Assembly: GCF_000227745.2 (NCBI RefSeq)
Contig: NC_018012.1
Location: forward strand, 4,630,501-4,694,500
Length of the DNA: 64,000 nt
Reading direction: 5' to 3'
From: Thiocystis violascens DSM 198
GTDB taxonomy: Bacteria; Pseudomonadota; Gammaproteobacteria; Chromatiales; Chromatiaceae
The position numbers were made by a program, and so were the translations under genes. The notes below the pieces were generated by a model. The model searched no databases. It saw only the letters and a program-made list of their open reading frames with translations, and was not told the DNA's origin. Position 1 is the first letter of the stretch. Each line of letters begins with the position of its first letter. Below are positions 34,496-42,803 of the stretch, one piece after another.

Positions 34496-34840
34496 ATGAC
34501 CGACGACGAATTCGACCTCGACCTGAGCGAACTCTCCAGCGCGGAGGATTTTCTGGATTATTTCGCGATTGCTTACGAACCCGCCGTGGTGCAGGTCAAT
34601 CGTCTGCACATCCTGCAACGTTTCCATGACTACCTCGAACAGGTCGACGAGATGCCCGATTCGACCCAGGCCCGCTGGGCACTGCACGCCGACCTGCTCA
34701 AGGCGGCCTATCAGGATTTTTTAGCCTCGAACGCCGCGACCGAGAAGGTCTTTCGGGTATTCAGAATGAACGAACCCCGCTCCGTCGCGGTACCGCTCAG
34801 CGATCTGACGAAGCAGGTACCGCATGCGCCCCCAGTATGA
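34496..34840 (+). CDS. nifW: Nitrogenase-stabilising/protective protein NifW
   Basis: 114 residues from ATG 34496 with CGGAGG seven bases before. LSELSSAEDFLDYFAIAYEP, HILQRFHDYL and YQDFLASNAATEKVFRVF are typical NifW positions. NifW protects or helps assemble the MoFe protein. It overlaps nifZ by 17 bp; expressed from the sigma-54 promoter at 34410. Confidence 0.92.
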   Translation: MTDDEFDLDLSELSSAEDFLDYFAIAYEPAVVQVNRLHILQRFHDYLEQVDEMPDSTQARWALHADLLKAAYQDFLASNAATEKVFRVFRMNEPRSVAVPLSDLTKQVPHAPPV

Positions 34841-35321
34841 ATTCGGCGACGCGGTGCGTGTCGTGCGCAATGTGCGCAACGACGGCACCTATCCGGGCGA
34901 GTCGACCGGCGCGCTCCTGATCCGGCGCGGCAGCACCGGTTTCGTGCGCGATGTCGGCACCTTTCTCCAGGATCAGATGATCTATACGGTGCATTTCCTC
35001 GATAGCGACCGGGTGGTCGGCTGTCGCGAGGAGGAACTGCAACCGGCGGACGCGCCCTGGACGCCCAGCCGCTTCGAGTTCCGCGACAAGGTCGCGACCT
35101 CTCGGCCGCTCGGAATTCAGGGCCGGGTGCTGGTCCGGCAGGGCGAGATCGGCGAGGTGATCCGCGTCGTGCGCGACCATCCAGGCGAGGTTGCCTATCA
35201 CGTCCATTTCCCCGACCGCAACACGCTGGTGGTGCCCGAGTCTGCGCTGACCGAGGTGGAGGCCGTGATCGACACGGCGGAGGAATCGCCTCATCGACCC
35301 GCGCCAAGCCCGACGCCATGA
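34824..35321 (+). CDS. nifZ: Nitrogen fixation protein NifZ
   Basis: 165 residues. Two NifZ-like modules are visible: YEFGDAVRVVRNVRNDGTYPG with GFVRDVGTFLQDQMIYTVHF, and FEFRDKVATSRPLGIQGR with GEIGEVIRVV then VAYHVHFPDRNTLVVPE. NifZ assists P-cluster formation in the MoFe protein. It overlaps nifW (17 bp) and nifM (4 bp). Confidence 0.92.
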   Translation: MRPQYEFGDAVRVVRNVRNDGTYPGESTGALLIRRGSTGFVRDVGTFLQDQMIYTVHFLDSDRVVGCREEELQPADAPWTPSRFEFRDKVATSRPLGIQGRVLVRQGEIGEVIRVVRDHPGEVAYHVHFPDRNTLVVPESALTEVEAVIDTAEESPHRPAPSPTP

Positions 35322-36184
35322 ACGTCCGTCCTCCCCCGTCAACCTCGCCGAGCGCAGAGTACCGCTATCATCTGCTGCGCGCGGCTAGCGAGCGTTTCCA
35401 GACCACGCCCGGCGCGCTGGACGCAGAACGGCTGTCCCAGGCCGAGCGCCAGGCCCAACAGACCTTCGAGCTGGAAAGTCTGGTGCTCTCCTCGCCCGAG
35501 GCGCGCGACACCCTCGCCCCTGAGCCGCGTCTCGATGAAGCCGTCCTGGCGATCCGCCAGCGCTACCCGGACGAGGACAGCTTTCTCGCCGACCTGACGG
35601 CCAACGGTCTCGACGCGGACACCCTGCGTCAGTCGCTCCGGCGCGAACTCGTCTTCGATGCCGTCATGCAACAAGTTGGCGCCCGCGCGGAGCCGGTCAG
35701 CGAGTTGGACGAACAACTTTTCCACGAACTGCACCGAGAGCGTTTCATCACCCCGGAGCGGCGCACCGCGCGTCACATCCTCATCACCGTCAACGACGAC
35801 TTCGCCGAAAACCGGCGCGAGGTCGCGCTCGCCCGAATCGATGCAGTCGCCGCCCAACTGAAGGGTCAGGCCCAGCGCTTCGGCGCACTTGCCCGCCAGT
35901 GTTCCGAATGCCCCACCGCAACCGAAGATGGGCGTCTTGGCGCCGTGCCGCGCGGCCAGCTCTATCCCGAGCTGGACGCGGCACTGTTCGCGTTGGCGGA
36001 AGGCGAAGTCAGCGGCGTGCTAAAGTCCGAACTCGGTTTTCATCTTCTGCTCTGCGAACGCATCGAACCGGGCGTCGAGATTGGATTCGAGCAGGCCAGG
36101 GCCAAAATCCACTCGGTCATCGCGGCGCGACGGCGGCTGGACCGGCAGAAATCCTGGCTCGCCGAGCTTCGCCAGGCAACGTAA
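35318..36184 (+). CDS. nifM: Peptidyl-prolyl isomerase NifM
   Basis: 288 residues. An N-terminal helical region (YHLLRAASERFQTTPGALD) precedes a parvulin-type rotamase domain: ERRTARHILITVNDDF, FGALARQCSECPTATEDGRLG, and GEVSGVLKSELGFHLLL. NifM folds the nitrogenase Fe protein. The start overlaps nifZ (ATGA). Length matches Azotobacter-type NifM. Confidence 0.92.
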   Translation: MNVRPPPSTSPSAEYRYHLLRAASERFQTTPGALDAERLSQAERQAQQTFELESLVLSSPEARDTLAPEPRLDEAVLAIRQRYPDEDSFLADLTANGLDADTLRQSLRRELVFDAVMQQVGARAEPVSELDEQLFHELHRERFITPERRTARHILITVNDDFAENRREVALARIDAVAAQLKGQAQRFGALARQCSECPTATEDGRLGAVPRGQLYPELDAALFALAEGEVSGVLKSELGFHLLLCERIEPGVEIGFEQARAKIHSVIAARRRLDRQKSWLAELRQAT

Positions 36185-36253
36185 TTTTTCGCGTTCTTCA
36201 CTGTTCGATTGCTCTATGACTCGTTAGGCCCCAGACCGACGAGTCATGCTCAT

Positions 36254-36387
36254 CGCTTGAGGTGATTTCCGGAAATGACTTTACCAAGCGTCAAACTTCG
36301 TAGGAGCCCGCTTGCGGGCGACATGATCCGCCAAGACGCCTTCCATGCGCGCATCCGTCGCCCGCAAGCGGGCTCCTACGGGTAGGA
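36254..36387. repeat. REP-like palindrome, family A (complete)
   Basis: GTGATTTCCGGAAATGACTT leads into CGTAGGAGCCCGCTTGCGGG; the complementary arm (CCCGCAAGCGGGCTCCTACG) follows after a 35-bp loop. Same family as at 163-297 in opposite orientation. It separates nifM from clpX. Confidence 0.8.
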
Positions 36388-36447
36388 TTTGGCCACCTCA
36401 AGCAATCTAGGTTCAACCCTTGCCACCGCTCCAAGAGATCCCGACGA

Positions 36448-37734
36448 ATGAACGACAAGGTCCATGCCTGCTCCTTCTGCGGCGCCCCGCAAGAGCCTGA
36501 CCGGCCACTGATCGCGGGTATCGATGGCCATATCTGCGAGGCCTGCGTCGGGCTGGCCCATCAGGTGGTCAGCAGTTGGGGACGCGGTCGCGCGCTCGCC
36601 GCCCCACTCAAATCGCCGCCCAAGCCGCTGGAGATCAAGGAGCATCTGGATCGTTATGTGATCGGCCAGGAGGCCGCCAAGGAGACGCTCGCGGTCGCCG
36701 TCTACAACCATTACAAACGGCTGGCGAGCGAATCCAAGAACCCGCGCCGCACCCTGGAGGACGACGACCGCGTCGAAATCGACAAATCCAACATCCTCCT
36801 GCTCGGCCCCTCCGGCACCGGTAAAACTTTGCTGGCCAGCACCCTCGCGCGCATCGTCGGAGTTCCCTTCGTGATCGCGGACGCCACCACCCTGACCCAG
36901 GCGGGCTATGTCGGCGAGGATGTCGAAAGCATTCTGGCGCGCCTGCTCGACGCCTCCAACGGCAGCCGCGAGGTCGCCGAATGGGGCATGGTCTATATCG
37001 ACGAAATCGACAAGCTGGCGCGCCAGGGCGAGACGGCGCACGGCACCCGCGATGTCTCCGGCGAGGGCGTACAGCAGGCACTGCTCAAACTGGTCGAAGG
37101 GACGCAGGTCAAGGTCAACCCGAAGGGCCGCAAGGACGCGGGCGAAAGCGTGCTGATCGACACCCGCAATATCCTCTTCGTGGTGGGCGGCGCCTTCGCC
37201 GGGCTGGCGAAGGTGCTGATGCGCCGACTCCGTCCGGGGCCGTCGAGCATCGGCTTTCATGCAGAGGTCGGCGCGTTTGCGGCATCCGAGGACCGCGATC
37301 CGCGCCTGTACCAGTCAACCCATCCCGACGATCTACGCCAATTCGGCCTGATTCCGGAGTTTATCGGACGCTTCCCGGTGCTGGTCGGACTTCAGGAACT
37401 CGACGAGGCGGCGTTGGTGCGCATCCTCACCGAGCCCCGTAACGCGCTGGTCCGTCAGTATCAGCAGATGTTTGTCTTCGAGGGAGTCAGGCTGGATTTC
37501 ACGCCCGAGGCCGTGACCGCCATCGCGCGCCTGGCCATCGAACGCGGCACCGGCGCACGCGGGCTGCGCAGCGTGATGGAGGGTCTGCTTCAGCGCGCCA
37601 TGTTCGAGCTGCCCTCCATGTCGAATGTCGTGGAATGTCTGGTCGATGCCGAGGCGGTGACCGGTCAGGGCGCGATTCAGTGGCGTTATCGGGGAGCGGA
37701 CAGCGCGGACGTGCAGGCGGAAGCGGGCGGTTAG
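36448..37734 (+). CDS. clpX: ClpX ATPase (nif-linked copy)
   Basis: 428 residues. A zinc-binding domain (CSFCGAPQEPDRPLIAG with CEACVGL) precedes the AAA+ core: Walker A GPSGTGKT, Walker B MVYIDEIDKLA, and sensor region IEFIGRFPV-like (here IPEFIGRFPVLVGL). GTGARGLRSVMEG follows. The pore loop GYVGEDV is intact. The usual clpX neighbours clpP and lon are absent; it follows nifM as in Azotobacter vinelandii. It probably unfolds nitrogenase-related clients for ClpP or refolding. The housekeeping copy would be elsewhere. Confidence 0.92.
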   Translation: MNDKVHACSFCGAPQEPDRPLIAGIDGHICEACVGLAHQVVSSWGRGRALAAPLKSPPKPLEIKEHLDRYVIGQEAAKETLAVAVYNHYKRLASESKNPRRTLEDDDRVEIDKSNILLLGPSGTGKTLLASTLARIVGVPFVIADATTLTQAGYVGEDVESILARLLDASNGSREVAEWGMVYIDEIDKLARQGETAHGTRDVSGEGVQQALLKLVEGTQVKVNPKGRKDAGESVLIDTRNILFVVGGAFAGLAKVLMRRLRPGPSSIGFHAEVGAFAASEDRDPRLYQSTHPDDLRQFGLIPEFIGRFPVLVGLQELDEAALVRILTEPRNALVRQYQQMFVFEGVRLDFTPEAVTAIARLAIERGTGARGLRSVMEGLLQRAMFELPSMSNVVECLVDAEAVTGQGAIQWRYRGADSADVQAEAGG

Positions 37735-38121
37735 GACGCTTCGGGAGACCGCGAACGATTTCAGGCGAACCGCCAGACCAGACAAGCCGACAGCGTGTTT
37801 CATTCCATCGCATGCTTGATGCGTTCTGAACCTTGCCCGTGCTCAATGACGCCCTCAGCCGCGCTGCCGACAAGGTCGATGGCCGAAGCGAAGTAAGGCT
37901 CCGCGTCCCTCGCGGTTTTCGGCATGGTAGGATAGCCGCCACCGTCTTGATTCGCCGAAGGTTCGTCTGGGGATCGGTTCCCAGCGACGGCGATTCATTT
38001 CCTGGACGAACGAGCGGGCGCGATTGCCGCGCGCCGGGGTGTTCTCCCGATTTCTTCAATGAGGACGCGGTGTCTCACCGGCCCCTGAGCCGGATGAGGC
38101 GCTGCGCGAGCGTGATTTTTT
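37735..38121. other. Intergenic region before rluB
   Basis: About 390 bp. Open frames here are short and lack ribosome binding sites. No promoter, hairpin or repeat was clear. Confidence 0.5.
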
Positions 38122-39021
38122 ATGAAAAACGACCGACGTCCGTCGCGGTATCCCTCCTCCGAGGAGGCGGTGCGACTCCAGAAGCTACTGGCCGAGGCTG
38201 GCCTGGGCTCGCGCCGCGAGATCGAGGGCTGGATCACGGAGGGTCGAGTCCGGGTGAACGGCACCCTCGCCAAGCTTGGCGACCGCGCGACCAGCGCGGA
38301 CCGGATCCGTATCGATAGCCGCGACGTGAAACTCAAGCGTCAGCGCGAGACCATTCCTCAGATCATTGCCTATCACAAACCCGAGGGCGAACTGGTGACC
38401 CGTCGCGACCCGGAGGAGCGGCCGACCGTCTTTCGGCGTCTGCCTCGCCCGAAGGAGGGGCGCTGGATCGCCGTGGGCCGACTGGACATCAATACCTCCG
38501 GCCTGATTCTGTTCACCAACGATGGCGAACTTGCCAACCGTCTGATGCACCCGTCGCGCGAGATCGAGCGCGAATACGCGGCGCGCATCCTCGGCGAGAT
38601 TCCTGACGGCACCCTGGAGCGCCTGACCACGGGCATCGAGTTGGAGGACGGTCCAGCCCGGTTCGACGCCGTCACCGATCAGGGCGGCACGGGCGCGAAC
38701 CACTGGTTCAACGTGGTACTGCGCGAGGGCCGCAACCGCGAGGTACGCCGGTTGTGGGAGGCCGCCGGCTGTACCGTCAGCCGGCTGATCCGCATCCGTT
38801 ACGGCAATATCGAGTTGGGGCGGCGTCTCTTTACCGGGAACTGGCGTCCTCTGACCGAGGAAGAGCAAACCGCCTTGCTGGCGCTGGCTGGACTGAGCGT
38901 GCCGGAACGGCCGCGACCGCGCAAGTTCGGACCTGGAATTCGGCGTTCGCCGCCATCCGAGTCAACCGCTTCGATCGCGCCAAGGCGTCAAGGAGGACCG
39001 CGGCGAGGGGAGCGGGATTAG
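38122..39021 (+). CDS. rluB: 23S rRNA pseudouridine synthase RluB-type
   Basis: 299 residues. An S4 RNA-binding domain (VRLQKLLAEAGLGSRREIEGWITEGRVRVNG) is followed by the RsuA/RluB/E/F catalytic domain with GRLDINTSGLILFTNDGELANRLMHPS (catalytic Asp in RLD) and REGRNREVRRLWEAAGCTVSRLIRIRYG. A basic disordered tail ends the protein. In this family RluB makes the pseudouridine at 2605 of 23S rRNA. RluE/RsuA would be alternatives but the S4 domain and tail favour RluB. Confidence 0.88.
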   Translation: MKNDRRPSRYPSSEEAVRLQKLLAEAGLGSRREIEGWITEGRVRVNGTLAKLGDRATSADRIRIDSRDVKLKRQRETIPQIIAYHKPEGELVTRRDPEERPTVFRRLPRPKEGRWIAVGRLDINTSGLILFTNDGELANRLMHPSREIEREYAARILGEIPDGTLERLTTGIELEDGPARFDAVTDQGGTGANHWFNVVLREGRNREVRRLWEAAGCTVSRLIRIRYGNIELGRRLFTGNWRPLTEEEQTALLALAGLSVPERPRPRKFGPGIRRSPPSESTASIAPRRQGGPRRGERD

Positions 39022-39382
39022 GGCGTGTCATCAATTGTGTTCGCGTGGAATGATCGCCGCCCCCCAATGTTCCAAGGCCGGGATCGATGCGCTCGACGCG
39101 AATGTTTCACGGCATTCTTGTCGGGGCGAATTCATTCGCCCCGACATCCTCGACATCCCCTGTCTCCGCGCTACCAACGCGGCGAATGAATTCGCCTCTA
39201 CAGGCCAGCGGGAATTCCGCACAAGTAGAATTGATGACGCGCCCCAGGTAATTTCCGGGAAGTTCCGGAGACTCTGAGCGGAAAACCGTTCGCGATGAAA
39301 CCATGCGTGGTGAAGCCGTTCGTGGTTCGAGTGCCTCACCACGAACGGCTTCATCGCGAACGGCTTCAGGGAGATGGCTTCA
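39022..39382. other. Repeat-filled intergenic region next to IS copy 2
   Basis: Holds a perfect hairpin at 39119-39144 (TGTCGGGGCGAATTCATTCG ...), a related palindrome at about 39179-39206, and family B copy 5 at 39311-39353. A part of this last repeat (CGAACGGCTTC) is repeated again before the IS left end. No gene seen. Confidence 0.65.
39311..39353. repeat. Palindromic repeat, family B, copy 5
   Basis: TGAAGCCGTTCGTGGTTCGA with CACCACGAACGGCTTCA. It is 30 bp before IS5 copy 2. Confidence 0.8.
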
Positions 39383-40576
39383 GAGGGTGTAGACAAAAAT
39401 AATTGAGCTGCTATTTGTATACCAGTCTACAACTGAGCTGGTGTGCGCTGATGTCGAAAGCTGGTCGTCCCCCCAAGATTCACGAGGCGGAGCAAGCGGT
39501 ATTGCGTCAAATTGTCACGGATCGCCCGACCTCCACGCTGTCAGAGATTGCCCGGGAACTCGCGGCACGGACGGGAATCGAGGCTCATGAAGCAACGATT
39601 CGCAAGTCCTTGCGGGAGGCGGGCGTCACGCGCCTCCGGGGCGAGAGTGGTCTCGAGGCGCAAGCGCGCGCAACGCCGCGTCGGTATGGGTATACGGATG
39701 CGCATCGTCGCCACGACCCCGACCAAAGCTACCCAAGTTGTCTGACCGATGCGGAGTGGGACTTGGTCGCCGCTCTCTTTGAGATGCCGGGCGGGCGGGG
39801 TCAACCGCCCCGCGTGTCGCGCCGGAGCATCCTGGAGGCGTGTTGCTACGTGGTGCGCACGGGGTGCGCGTGGCGGATGCTGCCGCACGATTTCGCGCCT
39901 TGGCAGAATGTCTACAAGACGTTTCGCCGTTGGAGTGCGGCTGGGAAGTTTGAGCAGATGCATGATCGACTGCGGGGGCAATGGCGCGAACGCGAGGGGC
40001 GTGAGATCGCGCCGACGGCGGCGGTGCTGGATGCGCAATCGACCCGCGGCTCGCCGCAGGGTGGACCGAGCGGCTTTGATGCGGGCAAGCAGGTCAAGGG
40101 GCGCAAGCGCAGCCTGGTGGTCGATACCTTGGGGTTCGTGTTGGCGGTGAGCGTGGTCGCGGCCAATCTTCAGGACCGCGATGCCGCCTCGGGCGCCGTC
40201 GCTGACACGGCCGCCAAGTACCCCCAGATCAACACGCTGTTTGTCGATAGCGCCTACGCCGGTCAATTTGCCCAAACCACCGAGCAGACCCACGCGATCC
40301 GCGTGGAAGTCGTGCGCCATCCAGCCAACAAAAGCGTTGGCTCCTGGCACGTGGACGGGGCGCCTGACCGAGTGGTGATCGCCAACGCCGACGGCTTCGT
40401 TCCGCTGCCGAAGCGCTGGGTTGTCGAGCGCACCCATGCGTGGAATGAGCGTGCCCGTCGATTGATCATGCATCATGACCGTCTGCCAGCGGTCTCCGAA
40501 ACCTGGGTTTGGCTGGCGGAGGCGCGCATCCTGCTGCGGCGGTTGACCACAACGGTTTGATTTTGTCTACACCCTC
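39383..40576 (+). mobile_element. IS5-family insertion sequence, copy 2 (intact, 1194 bp)
   Basis: Same ends as copy 1. Target duplication TCA at 39380-39382 and 40577-40579. It is between rluB and rarA, in repeat-rich DNA. One visible amino-acid difference from copy 1 (A to T after GAVAD), so the spread is recent. Confidence 0.95.
39451..40560 (+). CDS. IS5-family DDE transposase (copy 2)
   Basis: 369 residues, identical to the copy at 5279-6388 but for GAVADTAAK in place of GAVADAAAK. Catalytic D, D and E positions intact, so this copy could encode active enzyme. Confidence 0.95.
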   Translation: MSKAGRPPKIHEAEQAVLRQIVTDRPTSTLSEIARELAARTGIEAHEATIRKSLREAGVTRLRGESGLEAQARATPRRYGYTDAHRRHDPDQSYPSCLTDAEWDLVAALFEMPGGRGQPPRVSRRSILEACCYVVRTGCAWRMLPHDFAPWQNVYKTFRRWSAAGKFEQMHDRLRGQWREREGREIAPTAAVLDAQSTRGSPQGGPSGFDAGKQVKGRKRSLVVDTLGFVLAVSVVAANLQDRDAASGAVADTAAKYPQINTLFVDSAYAGQFAQTTEQTHAIRVEVVRHPANKSVGSWHVDGAPDRVVIANADGFVPLPKRWVVERTHAWNERARRLIMHHDRLPAVSETWVWLAEARILLRRLTTTV

Positions 40577-40610
40577 TCAGGGAGACGTATAGAAGTCGCA
40601 TGTGATCGCC

Positions 40611-40643
40611 GGACGTTGGGGCGGGTTTCAAACCCGCTCCGCC
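40611..40643. repeat. Palindrome, family C, copy 3
   Basis: CCGGACGTTGGGGCGGGTTT and AAACCCGCTCC; same core as at 20621. It lies just past the rarA stop codon on the minus strand. Confidence 0.6.
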
Positions 40644-40687
40644 GACAGGGTATGTCGTGATATCAGGTGCGAAGGCGATACCGTCGG

Positions 40688-42001
40688 CTACGCGTTTCGT
40701 CCCGCTGCCTGATCGAGCGCCCGGAGTCGCTCCAACTTCTCGCGAATGCGAATCTCCAGACCCCGATCCACCGGTTCATAGTAGCGGCGTTCGCCTAGTT
40801 CCTCGGGGAAATAAACCTCGCCGGCGGCATAAGCCTCTGGCTCGTCGTGGGCGTAGCGATAGGCGCGGCCGTGACCGAGTTCCTTCAGCAGTTTGGTCGG
40901 CGCGTTGCGCAGATGGATCGGCACGTCGAGCGAGCCGGAACCGCGCGCGTCCGCCAGCGCGGCTTTCCAGGCCGTGTAGACCGCATTGCTCTTGGCTGCG
41001 CAGGCCAGATAGACGACTGCCTGGGCGAGTGCCAGTTCGCCCTCGGGCGAGCCGAGCCGTTCCAGCGCATTCCAGGCGTTCATGGCGAGATCCAGCGCGC
41101 GCGGATCGGCGTTGCCGATGTCCTCGCTGGCCATGCGCGCGACCCGACGGGCAATATAAAGCGGATCGCAGCCGCCGTCGATCATCCGCGCCAGCCAGTA
41201 AAGCGCGGCGTCGGGGGCCGAGCCGCGCACGGCTTTGTGCAGGGCCGAGATCTGATCGTAGAAGATGTCCCCGCCCCGGTCGAAGCGTCGGATCGGATCG
41301 GCGACGACCTCGGCGACGGTCGCGGTCTCGATGGTTTCGTCGGTCGTCAACTGAACCGCCAGTTCCAGCAGATTCAAGGCGCGGCGGGCGTCGCCGTCGG
41401 CGGTCTGGGCCAGGAGTCGGGCAGCCTCATCCGGCAGAACCAGGTGTTGTTCGCCAAACCCGTGGGTTGGATCCGCGAGCGCGCGCGTCAGGACGTGCCG
41501 GATGTCACCGACCGTCAGCGATTTGAGGACATAGACCCGCGCTCGCGACAACAGCGCGTTGTTGAGCGAGAAGGAAGGGTTTTCGGTGGTCGCGCCGATG
41601 AAGGTGAGGGTGCCGTTTTCGACATGAGGCAGAAAGGCGTCCTGCTGACCCTTGTTGAAGCGATGGACCTCGTCGATGAAGAGGAGCGTGCCGCGCTGCT
41701 CCAGCCGACGCACGGTCTGGGCTTCGGCGACCGCCTCGCGGATCTCCTTGACGCCGGCCAGCACCGCCGACAGGTTGAGGAAATGGGCACCCGATTGACG
41801 CGCGATCAGGCGCGCCAGCGTGGTTTTGCCGGTGCCCGGCGGACCCCAGAGGATCATGGAATGCAATCGGCCGGATTCGATGGCGCGACGCAGGGGTTTG
41901 CCGGGGGCGAGCAGGTGCGTCTGTCCGACGAATTCCTCCAGGGTGACCGGACGCATGCGGTCCGCGAGCGGTGCGTCCTCGGATGTCGCGATCATGACCA
42001 A
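40688..42001 (-). CDS. rarA: Replication-associated recombination protein A (MgsA/RarA ATPase)
   Basis: 437 residues. A clamp-loader-like AAA+ ATPase acting at stalled forks. MRPVTLEEFVGQTHLL at the N-terminus, Walker A ILWGPPGTGKTTLARLIA, Walker B LLFIDEVHRFNKGQQDAFLP and sensor TTENPSFSLN are conserved. The C-terminal tetramerisation part has ASEDIGNADPRALDLAMNAW and YKYAHDEP-like RYAHDEPEAYA. It follows lolA by 27 bp, the usual ftsK-lolA-rarA order in gammaproteobacteria. Confidence 0.95.
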   Translation of the reverse strand: MVMIATSEDAPLADRMRPVTLEEFVGQTHLLAPGKPLRRAIESGRLHSMILWGPPGTGKTTLARLIARQSGAHFLNLSAVLAGVKEIREAVAEAQTVRRLEQRGTLLFIDEVHRFNKGQQDAFLPHVENGTLTFIGATTENPSFSLNNALLSRARVYVLKSLTVGDIRHVLTRALADPTHGFGEQHLVLPDEAARLLAQTADGDARRALNLLELAVQLTTDETIETATVAEVVADPIRRFDRGGDIFYDQISALHKAVRGSAPDAALYWLARMIDGGCDPLYIARRVARMASEDIGNADPRALDLAMNAWNALERLGSPEGELALAQAVVYLACAAKSNAVYTAWKAALADARGSGSLDVPIHLRNAPTKLLKELGHGRAYRYAHDEPEAYAAGEVYFPEELGERRYYEPVDRGLEIRIREKLERLRALDQAAGRNA

Positions 42002-42028
42002 GCCGCGTCCGGCATGAACCGATCCGCA

Positions 42029-42730
42029 TCAATCCATCTGTAGGAAATCATCGACATCACGCTGATCGATCTTGAACAGATCGGCGTTGAGGCTGGTATT
42101 GCGCCGAGTCCCGGTGAAATTGAGCCGGGTTTCCTGGCCGAAGCTGTCCTGCATGATGAGGCTGTCGAGCGTGTCCTTGTCGAAGCCGATCTCGATGCGC
42201 ACCACGTCCGTGTCCTGATCTTTTGGAATGAGTTCCACCCAGTCGCGCCCGTCCGTGCTGTCGATCGGGCGGGCCTTGAAATGCTGTTCGATGGGGCCGG
42301 GATTGGCGAGCAGGAGCGCTGGCGTTCCGCGCAGCGCCTTGTCCTGACTCTGATGCGAGACCTGTTTCAAATCCAGGTCATGGAGATAGACGCGCTTGCC
42401 ATCGGCGATAATGACCTGCTTCGTGGGTGTGGCGTACTCCCAGCGGAAGCGGCCGGGGCGCTGGAGATAGAGCGTCCCGCGGGCCTCCATCATCTGGGTG
42501 CGGTCGGCGCTGAAGGTGTATTGCTCGAAATCCGCCTGAAGGCTGTTCAGGCCGGAGAGGTAGGCGTTGACCCGATCCGCTCCGTCGGCGTTGGCTGTGC
42601 GAGCGATCCAGAGCAGAGCGAGCAGAGCGAGCAGAGCGAGATAGGGCTGGAGTAACGGTTGGGCCGTATGGCGGAGAGGGCCGACGCGCCGGGCGGACAG
42701 CAGGCGGCTGGCGGTGGGAAGGCAGTGCAT
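42029..42730 (-). CDS. lolA: Outer-membrane lipoprotein carrier protein LolA
   Basis: 233 residues. It ferries lipoproteins through the periplasm to LolB. The signal peptide is long, with a hydrophobic stretch YLALLALLALLWIARTANA encoded partly by a 9-bp tandem repeat (42611-42640). Family parts: LNSLQADFEQYTFSADRTQM, GTLYLQRPGRFRWEYATPTKQVIIADGKRVYLHD, and IEIGFDKDTLDSLIMQDSFGQETRL. Normally directly downstream of ftsK; here a 3-kb island has come between. Confidence 0.93.
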   Translation of the reverse strand: MHCLPTASRLLSARRVGPLRHTAQPLLQPYLALLALLALLWIARTANADGADRVNAYLSGLNSLQADFEQYTFSADRTQMMEARGTLYLQRPGRFRWEYATPTKQVIIADGKRVYLHDLDLKQVSHQSQDKALRGTPALLLANPGPIEQHFKARPIDSTDGRDWVELIPKDQDTDVVRIEIGFDKDTLDSLIMQDSFGQETRLNFTGTRRNTSLNADLFKIDQRDVDDFLQMD

Positions 42731-42803
42731 CGTTGCGTTTCCTAGGGTTGCGATGTTTTCGGCGGACCACCATCGGGGGGACCGTTACGAAGTTGGAGTT
42801 ATA

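Noticed and set aside
37833..38318. 161-codon frame before rluB
   Set aside because: No ribosome binding site, overlaps rluB in another frame, and the composition is unlike local proteins.
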